A DNA stretch of 8,080 bases from Nanobdellota archaeon (GTDB lineage: Archaea > Nanobdellota > Nanobdellia > Pacearchaeales > GW2011-AR1), in the NCBI GenBank assembly GCA_018829425.1, contig JAHJUA010000028.1, forward strand, positions 1-8,080, given 5' to 3'. Both the position numbers and the translations under genes were made by a program. Positions 1 to 5,364 of this stretch are shown in pieces. Below the pieces are notes generated by a model. That model did no database searches. It had not been told where the DNA came from and saw nothing but the letters and a program-made list of their open reading frames with translations. How positions within the stretch are numbered: position 1 is the first letter of the stretch; each line of letters begins with the position of its first letter.

Positions 1-1
1 G

Positions 2-271
2 AAAGTTAAGATTTTTGAAGATAGAGATTTTTCACAATACGATTGGGAAACGGCGAATCATGCTTTGAAACGGTTTAAGGATGCTGTTACACAGATTGAT
101 GATGAGCAAGAGAATAAGAAAATTTTAATTTGTTCACATGGAACGGTCATTACTTTATATTTTGCTTATTTGCAGGATAAGTTAAATGATTTGATGCGAA
201 GATGGAAAGACTTGAAGTTTGGGGCTGTTGGAATAATTAAAAATAAAAAAGTGATAACGGATGTAATTTAA
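2..271 (+). CDS. Histidine phosphatase (phosphoglycerate mutase-like) family protein, C-terminal part
   Basis: The reading frame is open from the left edge, so the N-terminus, including the first catalytic RHG histidine motif of this superfamily, lies outside the window. About 89 residues are visible. The segment ILICSHGTVITLYFA (His codon at 137-139) matches the second conserved histidine motif of the family (hydrophobic strand, then SHG, then a helix). It is preceded by a helix (ANHALKRFKDAVTQI) of the kind that normally comes before it. Family members act on phosphomonoesters, either as mutases or as broad phosphatases; the substrate cannot be told from this fragment. A TTG at 65 could be read as a start, but the frame continues upstream with family-like sequence, so the gene is cut by the window rather than short. 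Its stop lies one base before the next gene, which indicates one transcript. Confidence 0.72.
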   Translation, partial: KVKIFEDRDFSQYDWETANHALKRFKDAVTQIDDEQENKKILICSHGTVITLYFAYLQDKLNDLMRRWKDLKFGAVGIIKNKKVITDVI

Positions 272-272
272 A

Positions 273-584
273 ATGGCCAAGGGAAAACTATCAACACCAG
301 ATTGGATAAGAGAAGGTTTTGATAGCAAGGCGGATTGGGAAAAAGCGCAAGGGAAGAAAAGTTCGGGGTCTCGAACGCCGACGGGCTCGGGGAAGACATT
401 TAAGGTTAAGACTTGTCCGAAGTGCGGGGACAGCGAAGTGAAAGTTGTTATTGATGGGAAGGAAGACGGAAGCACGAAAGATTGGGAATGTAAATCATGT
501 TCATTGGCAGGGAAAGATATTAAGGAAAAAGAAATGAGCGAGGACGAGTTCATTGAACATATTGAAAAGATGGAGGCAAAATAA
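273..584 (+). CDS. Small zinc-ribbon protein of unknown function
   Basis: This 103-residue protein carries two cysteine pairs, CPKC at residues 48-51 and CKSC at 73-76, separated by a strand-turn-strand segment (SEVKVVIDGKEDG). That is the layout of a zinc ribbon. The N-terminus has a TPDWIREGFDSKADWEKA segment, then a Lys/Ser/Gly-rich linker (about residues 28-42). The C-terminus is an acidic helix (MSEDEFIEHIEKMEAK). There is no signal peptide or membrane span, so it is probably cytoplasmic. Zinc ribbons often bind nucleic acid or act as protein adaptors; which applies here is unknown. The ATG lies one base after the previous stop and has no strong Shine-Dalgarno, so translation is probably coupled. 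Its stop overlaps the next start (TAATG). The stretch around 355-435 is more GC-rich than the rest of the operon. Confidence 0.78.
   Translation: MAKGKLSTPDWIREGFDSKADWEKAQGKKSSGSRTPTGSGKTFKVKTCPKCGDSEVKVVIDGKEDGSTKDWECKSCSLAGKDIKEKEMSEDEFIEHIEKMEAK
572..576 (+). promoter_or_regulatory. Shine-Dalgarno of the ACT-domain gene
   Basis: GGAGG lies inside the end of the zinc-ribbon gene, seven bases before the ATG at 584. It supports that start and shows that internal genes of this operon use ribosome-binding sites. Confidence 0.7.
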
Positions 585-946
585 TGGAAGAAAAATTAAT
601 AAAAGTTTGGAATGAAGATTTTACTATTGCTAAATCTAAAAAAATTATTGAAGATTCATTTGCAAGCATTAACGATAAAAATGAGATAACTCTTGTTGTT
701 GAGGATAGCAAGATTAATCCTGAGGACATAATTGAATCTGATAAGGGATGGAAGTTAATTACTTTCAATATGATTTTAGATTTCTCAACTGTTGGTTTTA
801 TCTCTAAAATATCTTCTGCTTTAGCAGAAGCAAATATAAGCATCTTTGTTATTTCTTCGTATTCCACAGACCATGTTCTTATTAAAAAAGAAAATTTAGA
901 TAAAGCATTGATTGTCTTGAAAAATCTGGAGGTTGATTTAAAATAA
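584..946 (+). CDS. ACT-domain protein (ACT_7-like small-molecule-binding regulator)
   Basis: This 120-residue protein has its recognisable domain at about residues 55-117. [20 protein letters not shown], then a helix ([17 protein letters not shown]) and [19 protein letters not shown] match the ACT_7 type, with the conserved W/LDF/VGF strand, an '[13 protein letters not shown]' region and a TDHVLIK end. Residues 1-54 form a less conserved partner half, as in the two-part proteins of this family. ACT domains bind amino acids or similar ligands and usually control an enzyme; the arginine-sensing CASTOR proteins carry related domains. No catalytic domain is attached, so it could sense a ligand or modulate a partner; the ligand is not predictable. 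The start overlaps the upstream stop by one base, and a GGAGG lies seven bases before the ATG. The gyrA start overlaps its stop in the same way. Confidence 0.82.
   Translation: MEEKLIKVWNEDFTIAKSKKIIEDSFASINDKNEITLVVEDSKINPEDIIESDKGWKLITFNMILDFSTVGFISKISSALAEANISIFVISSYSTDHVLIKKENLDKALIVLKNLEVDLK
928..937 (+). promoter_or_regulatory. Shine-Dalgarno of gyrA
   Basis: GGAGGTTGAT lies within the last codons of the ACT-domain gene, ending eight bases before the ATG at 946. It is close to the archaeal consensus GGAGGTGAT with one inserted T. It favours the first ATG over the in-frame Met at residue 21, which has no such site. Confidence 0.65.
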
Positions 947-3432
947 TGGAAGAAGAAAATAAAAAAACTGAAGAGAGCAAATCTAGCCCCGCCCTCCCTC
1001 CCGTAATGGAGGAGAATGACAAAAACATAGTAAATACTGAAATCACTGGAGAAATGAAGAAATCGTATCTTGATTATGCTATGTCTGTCATAGTTTCGCG
1101 AGCGATTCCTGCAATTGAAGACGGGTTGAAACCTGTTCAAAGAAGAATTCTTTATTCTATGGTGGGTCTTGGTTTGCAGCCGAACAAACAGACAAGAAAG
1201 TCTGCGAGAATTATTGGGGATACAATGGGAAAGTATCATCCTCACGGTGATATGGCTATTTATGATGCAATGGTAAGAATGGCACAGGATTTCACTTTGA
1301 GGTATCCGCTTATTATTGGTCAAGGAAACTTTGGTTCTGTCGACGGCGATCCTGCTGCTGCGTCGAGATACACCGAAGCGAAACTTGCACCTATCGCTAT
1401 GGACCTGATTGAAGATATTGACAAAGAGACTGTTAAATTCTCGCCTAATTTTGATGGTTCTATGAAAGAGCCAGATCTTCTTCCAGGGAAACTTCCCACC
1501 CTTATGCTTAATGGTGCTTCTGGAATCGCCGTAGGTATGGCAACGAATATTCCTCCCCACAACATTACTGAAGTTTGTGATGCGATTATTGCCTATACAA
1601 AAAATTCTAATATGAGTATTGAAGAACTTGCACAGATTGTTACTGCTCCAGACTTCCCGACTGGTGGTTACGTTTCGGGGGACATGCTTGAACTTTACAA
1701 AACTGGAAGAGGGAAACTTATTTTGAGGGGAAAGACAAGTACAGAGTCTTTGAAATCTAAAGATGCAATTGTGATTACTGAAATTCCTTACATGTTGAAC
1801 AAATCCACATTGGTTACACAGATTGCAGATATGGCTCAGAACAAAAAGTTAAGAGATATTTCTGACATAAGAGATGAGTCTTCGAAAGGAAAGACAAGAA
1901 TAGTTATTGAGTTAAGGAAGGGCGCGAATTCTAAATTTGTTATTAACTCGCTTTACAAATACACGAGGCTTCAGGATTCTTTCAACGTGAATTTCTTGGC
2001 TTTGGTTGGCGGGAAACCGAAAATTTTGACATTGAAGAATGTTGTTCATGAGTATGTTGAATATAGGAAAAAGATAATTACAAACAGAACGAAATTTGAT
2101 TTGAAGAAAGCCGAGGATAGGATTGAGATTGTTGAAGGTTTGATGAAAGCTTTGAAGGACATTGACGCTGTTATAAAATTCATTAAAGTTTCTAAGAATT
2201 CAACGGATGCTTTCGAGGGTCTTATTAAGAAATTTGGTTTCACAAGAAGACAGGCGCAGGCAGTTTTGGAAACGAGATTGCAACAGCTGACTTCGCTTGA
2301 GCAGGACAAACTTAAGAAAGAGCACAAGGAATTGGAAGCGAAAATTTCTGATCTTAAGAAGATACTTGACGACGTGAAAGAAGTTTTGAAAGTTATTGTT
2401 AAAGAAGTTAATGAGTTGAAGAAGAATTACGGAGACAATCGAAGGACTTCTGTGATGCAGAGAATGGGTGAGATTTCTGAGAAAGATTTGGTTCAGAAAA
2501 AAGAAGTTGTTGTTACGATAACAGAGAAGGGCTATTGCAAGAGAATGGATGTTAAGTCTTATAGAGAACAGCGACGCGGAGGCAAAGGAGTTATTGGAAG
2601 CGGTCTTGCGACAGGAGATTTTGTAAGGCAACTTATCACGTGTTCAACTTATGATTATTTGATGTTCTTCACGACAAAGGGAAAAGTTCTTTGGCTTAAA
2701 GCATATGATATTCCTGAAGCAGAAAGATACAGCAAGGGGAAATCTCTCGCGAATCTTCTTAGTTTGAAAGACGAGAATGTTTCGAGCGTTATATCTGTAA
2801 GTAAGTTTGAAGATTTCCTTTTCATGGCAACGAAAAGGGGAATTGTGAAGAGAATTTCTTTAGAAAATTTCTCAAGGCCACGAGCTTCCGGTTTGCGCGC
2901 GATTAATCTTCCTGCTGACAATTCGGATGAGTTAATTGAAGTTCAGGTTATGAAAAAGGGCGACGAAGTTCTTCTTGCTACGAGAAAAGGTCAGGCAATA
3001 AGATTCAATAGTAATGATGTTAGAGACATGGGTCGTGCTAGTTACGGAGTTAATGGAATAAGACTTGGAAAAGATGATGAAGTTGTCAGTCTTGAATTAT
3101 TGGGAACTAAAGAAGTTTTGACTATCACGAAGAATGGATATGGGAAGCAGACAAAGGTTCAAGATTATAGAAAGACTGCGAGAGCAGGTAAGGGCGTTAT
3201 GAACTTGAAAGTTTCGGAGAAGACCGGAAATGTTGTGACGACAGTTTCTGTTGTGCCGACGGATTCAATAATAATTACTACCGCGAAAGGAATGGTCATA
3301 AGAACTTCTCTTAAGAATATTAGAGTGATGGGTCGCGCGACGCAAGGAGTTCGCGTGGTTAAGCTGTCGCCTGGCGATAGCGTTACTGATTTGATAAAGG
3401 TTCATGAGAATGGTGGGGAATTGGTTGAGTGA
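946..3432 (+). CDS. gyrA: DNA gyrase subunit A
   Basis: GyrA is the DNA breaking-rejoining and wrapping subunit of gyrase, which works with GyrB as an A2B2 complex to introduce negative supercoils using ATP. The 828 residues cover the whole family fold. The breakage-reunion core begins at about residue 37 ([15 protein letters not shown]) and includes HPHGD (98-102), [11 protein letters not shown] and the catalytic Tyr142 in [11 protein letters not shown] tower/coiled-coil segment follows (about 360-500, with [20 protein letters not shown]). The C-terminal beta-pinwheel (about 515-828) contains an intact GyrA box, QRRGGKG at 542-548. The GyrA box is a gyrase hallmark and argues against topoisomerase IV ParC. 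The N-terminal tail before the core is about 20 residues longer than in E. coli GyrA and is rich in Glu/Lys/Ser. The residue matching E. coli Ser83 is Met103, while Asp87 is kept as Asp107. gyrB is not in the window. Archaeal gyrases are generally regarded as acquired from bacteria. Confidence 0.97.
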   Translation: MEEENKKTEESKSSPALPPVMEENDKNIVNTEITGEMKKSYLDYAMSVIVSRAIPAIEDGLKPVQRRILYSMVGLGLQPNKQTRKSARIIGDTMGKYHPHGDMAIYDAMVRMAQDFTLRYPLIIGQGNFGSVDGDPAAASRYTEAKLAPIAMDLIEDIDKETVKFSPNFDGSMKEPDLLPGKLPTLMLNGASGIAVGMATNIPPHNITEVCDAIIAYTKNSNMSIEELAQIVTAPDFPTGGYVSGDMLELYKTGRGKLILRGKTSTESLKSKDAIVITEIPYMLNKSTLVTQIADMAQNKKLRDISDIRDESSKGKTRIVIELRKGANSKFVINSLYKYTRLQDSFNVNFLALVGGKPKILTLKNVVHEYVEYRKKIITNRTKFDLKKAEDRIEIVEGLMKALKDIDAVIKFIKVSKNSTDAFEGLIKKFGFTRRQAQAVLETRLQQLTSLEQDKLKKEHKELEAKISDLKKILDDVKEVLKVIVKEVNELKKNYGDNRRTSVMQRMGEISEKDLVQKKEVVVTITEKGYCKRMDVKSYREQRRGGKGVIGSGLATGDFVRQLITCSTYDYLMFFTTKGKVLWLKAYDIPEAERYSKGKSLANLLSLKDENVSSVISVSKFEDFLFMATKRGIVKRISLENFSRPRASGLRAINLPADNSDELIEVQVMKKGDEVLLATRKGQAIRFNSNDVRDMGRASYGVNGIRLGKDDEVVSLELLGTKEVLTITKNGYGKQTKVQDYRKTARAGKGVMNLKVSEKTGNVVTTVSVVPTDSIIITTAKGMVIRTSLKNIRVMGRATQGVRVVKLSPGDSVTDLIKVHENGGELVE

Positions 3433-3443
3433 GGTTAAAGGGA

Positions 3444-3478
3444 TTTATTTAAGTTGATTGTATAAACATTTAAATAAA
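3444..3478. repeat. Nine-base inverted repeat after gyrA, overlapping a TATA-like box
   Basis: TTTATTTAA at 3444-3452 is perfectly inverted as TTAAATAAA at 3470-3478, with a 17-base spacer. It begins 12 bases after the gyrA stop. The right arm overlaps the TATA-like box of the next gene. It could be a weak hairpin at the end of the gyrA transcript or a symmetrical protein-binding site, but arms made only of A and T also arise by chance. Confidence 0.35.
3469..3476 (+). promoter_or_regulatory. TATA-like promoter box of the small membrane protein gene
   Basis: TTTAAATA is centred near 3472. Archaeal transcription usually starts about 25 bases downstream of the box centre, here near 3498. That is five bases before the ATG at 3504 and about 20 before the ATG at 3519. 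It suggests that the small gene has its own promoter instead of relying on read-through from gyrA. Confidence 0.5.
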
Positions 3479-3505
3479 AGGGTCTCTTGCTGAATATTAG
3501 TGAAT

Positions 3506-3511
3506 GGGGGT
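3506..3511 (+). promoter_or_regulatory. Shine-Dalgarno-like GGGGGT that decides the start of the small membrane protein
   Basis: GGGGGT ends seven bases before the ATG at 3519. The alternative ATG at 3504 overlaps this run and has no ribosome-binding site before it. The spacing supports 3519 as the start. Confidence 0.45.
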
Positions 3512-3518
3512 AAATAAT

Positions 3519-3806
3519 ATGGCACCATTAACAGAAGGAGAAAGAATACATTTGGAAGAAACAGTAGAATGTTTGCAATCCGCACTTAGATCAAATCAAT
3601 CAGGTTATGCAAGGATTCATGCAGATGCGATTAGAGCTAAGATGGATGAAGTATATCGGAGAGATAATCCTGAACCTAAAAGAGAAGCGGAAAAACAAAA
3701 AGGAGACGGAAGGGTAGTAGCGATTCTGATGAGGGATATTCAGTTAGTTGGTCTTATAATCATAATTCTTGGGATGACTCTCATTAAAATTAAAAAAGGT
3801 GATTAA
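3519..3806 (+). CDS. Small single-span membrane protein, hypothetical
   Basis: This 95-residue protein is not recognised. The first two thirds are charged and helical (LTEGERIHLEETVECLQSAL, then ARIHADAIRAKMDEVYRR), followed by a Lys/Glu-rich linker (PEPKREAEKQKGDG). One hydrophobic helix at about residues 75-89 (LVGLIIIILGMTL) is closed by a basic tail (KIKKGD). It looks like a tail-anchored protein with its soluble part in the cytoplasm and a very short C-terminus, judged from the positive residues on both sides of the span. I chose the ATG at 3519 because of the GGGGGT before it; an in-frame ATG at 3504 would add MGVNN and would be nearly leaderless. It has its own TATA-like box and ends directly at a T-rich terminator, so it is probably a one-gene transcript. 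Confidence 0.7.
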   Translation: MAPLTEGERIHLEETVECLQSALRSNQSGYARIHADAIRAKMDEVYRRDNPEPKREAEKQKGDGRVVAILMRDIQLVGLIIIILGMTLIKIKKGD

Positions 3807-3823
3807 TTTTTTTCTATATTTTT
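3807..3823 (+). terminator. T-rich terminator after the small membrane protein
   Basis: Seven T residues (3807-3813) follow the stop codon directly, with a second run of five T at 3819-3823. U-rich tracts without a strong hairpin are the usual archaeal termination signal. Confidence 0.6.
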
Positions 3824-3870
3824 ATCCAATTCGGAAGGCAAATGAAAACTGAAAGTGTCCATCTTTCTAT

Positions 3871-3876
3871 AAAAAA
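3871..3876 (-). terminator. T-run after the coiled-coil gene
   Basis: On the minus strand six T residues follow the stop of the coiled-coil gene by seven bases. Short complementary pieces (ATCTTT at 3861-3866 and AAAGAT at 3874-3879) could form a small hairpin across the run. Together with the T-rich tract of the facing gene it separates two convergent transcripts. Confidence 0.5.
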
Positions 3877-3883
3877 GATAATT

Positions 3884-5158
3884 TCATTCAAGCTGTTCCA
3901 AGCTAAAACCTCTTTCATGGTTTTGTCTAATATATCTAACTAAAGTATCTCTTAAAACTTCTAAGTTTCGATTTTGTCCAATTAAAGGTCTTAATCTTCC
4001 TGTATAAAGTTCTAAATTAGCTTGGAGATCAGTATTAGTTTTATTTAAGCCAGTAATTTGAGATTCTAATTCAGCTAATTGAGTTCTTTGAGTTTCTATG
4101 GTTTCTTGATAGTTTTCATTTCCATTAGAATCTAATTCCGCACGCATGGTTTCAATTTGAGCTAAAAGTTCTTGTTCTTGAGAAGCATATAAATCTCTTT
4201 GAGCGTTAACACTTGTTTGAATGGTTTCAAAACCTTCTAAACTAGTATCTAAAGTTTGTTTGCAGACATCATAATCCCTAGCTACATCACGAGCATATTC
4301 TAACAAGGCATCAGAGTTCATTTCATCTAATTGTTCAGAAGGTAATAATTTTAATTCTCCAGAAATTAATTGGCTTAATTTAGATAATTGAGAATACATT
4401 TTTTCTCTTAAAGTGGCCATTTCAGTTTCATATCTATCTACCTGAGATCTTAAAGAAGAAATTAAATGAGTTTTAGCAGCTAATTCTTTTTGCAAAGTTT
4501 CGTCTACATTAGCTCCGGACTCGTAAGCTGCAAGTCTATTTTCTAAGGCTGCTTTTTCATTTTCTAAATCTCTATTTTTCTCTCTTAAAGTTAAAACTTC
4601 TTCAGCTAATTTAGGGTTAGATTGGAAAGAACCAGTTTCAGAAGTTTCTTGAGGTGTTAAAACTAAACGTTTTTTTAATTCTGTGTTTTCTGTTTTGTAA
4701 GTATCAATTCGATTTTTGGCAGTTCTTAAACCTTGTTTCAATGTAGCAATTAATTTTTCATAAGTTCTTTCTTGAGATTTAACTTTAACTAAAACTTTTT
4801 TATATATAGGACTGGATTGAATTTCTTCAGAAGTGGGGGTAACTAATCCGGTTTCAGGATCTAATCTTTCAGCTAAATCTGAGGGAAGGGTTTCTAGAGT
4901 TTGAAGTCTTTCTTCTAATCCAGTTCGAAGATTTTCGATAAGAGTTTTAAATTCTGTATGGGTATTAGGATTATAAGGCCAAGGTAAAGGGTCTAAGTTT
5001 AAAGAAACCCGGGCGGTTTCATGAACTGTTTGGATTAATTTTCTTAATCTACGGCTATTTTTTAAGCGAGCTAAAGCTTTGTCTAGTTGAGATAAAGTTC
5101 TGTCTAGTTGAGATTTTCTTACAAGCCTCGAGCTATTTAAAATCTTTCTAATTGACAT
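3884..5158 (-). CDS. Long coiled-coil protein of unknown function
   Basis: I do not recognise this 424-residue protein. The N-terminus (residues 1-45) is basic and helical (RKILNSSRLVRKSQL, RLKNSRRLRK), then comes a Pro/Asn-containing break with the only tryptophan (LPWPYNPNTHTEF, about 58-70). The rest is dominated by heptad-like helices at about 125-165, 183-265 and 310-400, rich in Glu, Gln, Leu and Lys, with breaks near 170-182 and 268-300. It has one cysteine (residue 299), no signal peptide and no membrane span, so it is probably cytoplasmic and oligomeric. The ATG is supported by GGAG five bases upstream. Codon use is unusual: by hand count about 50 of 67 leucines are TTA and 26 of 28 glutamines CAA, unlike gyrA. 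That could mean strong expression selection or foreign (for example viral) origin. A structural or scaffold role is a guess from the fold only. Confidence 0.8.
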   Translation of the reverse strand: MSIRKILNSSRLVRKSQLDRTLSQLDKALARLKNSRRLRKLIQTVHETARVSLNLDPLPWPYNPNTHTEFKTLIENLRTGLEERLQTLETLPSDLAERLDPETGLVTPTSEEIQSSPIYKKVLVKVKSQERTYEKLIATLKQGLRTAKNRIDTYKTENTELKKRLVLTPQETSETGSFQSNPKLAEEVLTLREKNRDLENEKAALENRLAAYESGANVDETLQKELAAKTHLISSLRSQVDRYETEMATLREKMYSQLSKLSQLISGELKLLPSEQLDEMNSDALLEYARDVARDYDVCKQTLDTSLEGFETIQTSVNAQRDLYASQEQELLAQIETMRAELDSNGNENYQETIETQRTQLAELESQITGLNKTNTDLQANLELYTGRLRPLIGQNRNLEVLRDTLVRYIRQNHERGFSLEQLE

Positions 5159-5163
5159 TTAAA

Positions 5164-5167
5164 CTCC
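5164..5167 (-). promoter_or_regulatory. Shine-Dalgarno of the coiled-coil gene
   Basis: On the minus strand ATTGGAGTTTAAATG places GGAG five bases before the ATG at 5158. It fixes the start. The same ATTGGAGTTT string occurs again 121 bases upstream. Confidence 0.6.
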
Positions 5168-5189
5168 AATAGAACCTGGTTAAAATGGG

Positions 5190-5196
5190 TTTTTAA
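5190..5196 (-). promoter_or_regulatory. Possible TATA-like box of the coiled-coil gene
   Basis: TTAAAAA on the minus strand lies about 35 bases before the ATG, which would put the transcript start near 5168, just ahead of the Shine-Dalgarno. A second similar A-rich element (5200-5206) and another candidate further up (about 5318-5328, AT-rich) make the assignment uncertain. Confidence 0.3.
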
Positions 5197-5243
5197 GTGT
5201 TTTTAATGAGGCTAGGAGTTTTATTAGACATCGTAATCGTTGG

Positions 5244-5279
5244 CTAGCTAAAGTTTCTCTGTGAGAATATACTTAACAT
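5244..5279 (-). other. Possible 11-codon upstream reading frame
   Basis: ATG at 5279 opens MLSIFSQRNFS followed by TAG. GGAG lies five bases upstream, exactly as for the coiled-coil gene. It could be a leader peptide, the decayed start of a duplicated gene, or chance. Nothing in the peptide identifies a function. Confidence 0.22.
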
Positions 5280-5333
5280 AAAAACTCCAATGAGATTATG
5301 CTCTTACTGTTTAGATTATCTTTTAATTAATAT

Positions 5334-5348
5334 GCGAGCGCAGCGAGC
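5334..5348. repeat. GC-rich direct repeat GCGAGC-GCA-GCGAGC
   Basis: Two copies of GCGAGC are separated by GCA in an otherwise very AT-rich intergenic region. The element is 16 bases downstream of the acidic protein's stop. It contains only short self-complementary pieces (TGCG/CGCA), so it is not a strong hairpin. Confidence 0.5.
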
Positions 5349-5364
5349 CAATGTTATTTTAGAA

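Larger units (their letters stand above)
5159..5364. other. Intergenic region with duplicated Shine-Dalgarno/ATG element and GC-rich repeat
   Basis: This 206-base stretch lies between two minus-strand genes. It holds ATTGGAGTTT twice on the minus strand (5161-5170 and 5282-5291), each five bases before an ATG. Between them is AAAACTCC on the same strand (5215-5222), which can pair with either copy. A GC-rich direct repeat (5334-5348) lies near the upstream gene. I see no tRNA, no convincing C/D box RNA and no gene longer than about a dozen codons. There is no clear T-run directly behind the acidic protein gene, so read-through into this region is possible. Confidence 0.5.

Noticed and set aside
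65..271. A complete 68-residue gene starting at TTG 65
   Set aside because: The same frame is open to the left edge and carries sequence that fits the helix preceding the second histidine motif, so this is the end of a longer gene.
550..1560. 336-codon open frame on the minus strand opposite the ACT-domain gene and the gyrA start
   Set aside because: It lies wholly antisense to two well-supported genes, its translation is rich in Ser, Phe, His and Arg with no recognisable domain, and it has no promoter or ribosome-binding site that I could see.
2200..2631. Minus-strand open frames inside gyrA
   Set aside because: gyrA is intact and highly conserved across this stretch, and the antisense frames show no family features.
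5161..5291. Insertion-sequence ends suggested by the two AAACTCCAAT copies
   Set aside because: They are direct, not inverted, there is no transposase between them, and each copy is explained as a ribosome-binding site next to an ATG.
5159..5364. tRNA, C/D box RNA or CRISPR repeat in the largest gap
   Set aside because: No acceptor/T-arm pattern, no paired RUGAUGA and CUGA boxes, and no regularly spaced repeats were found.
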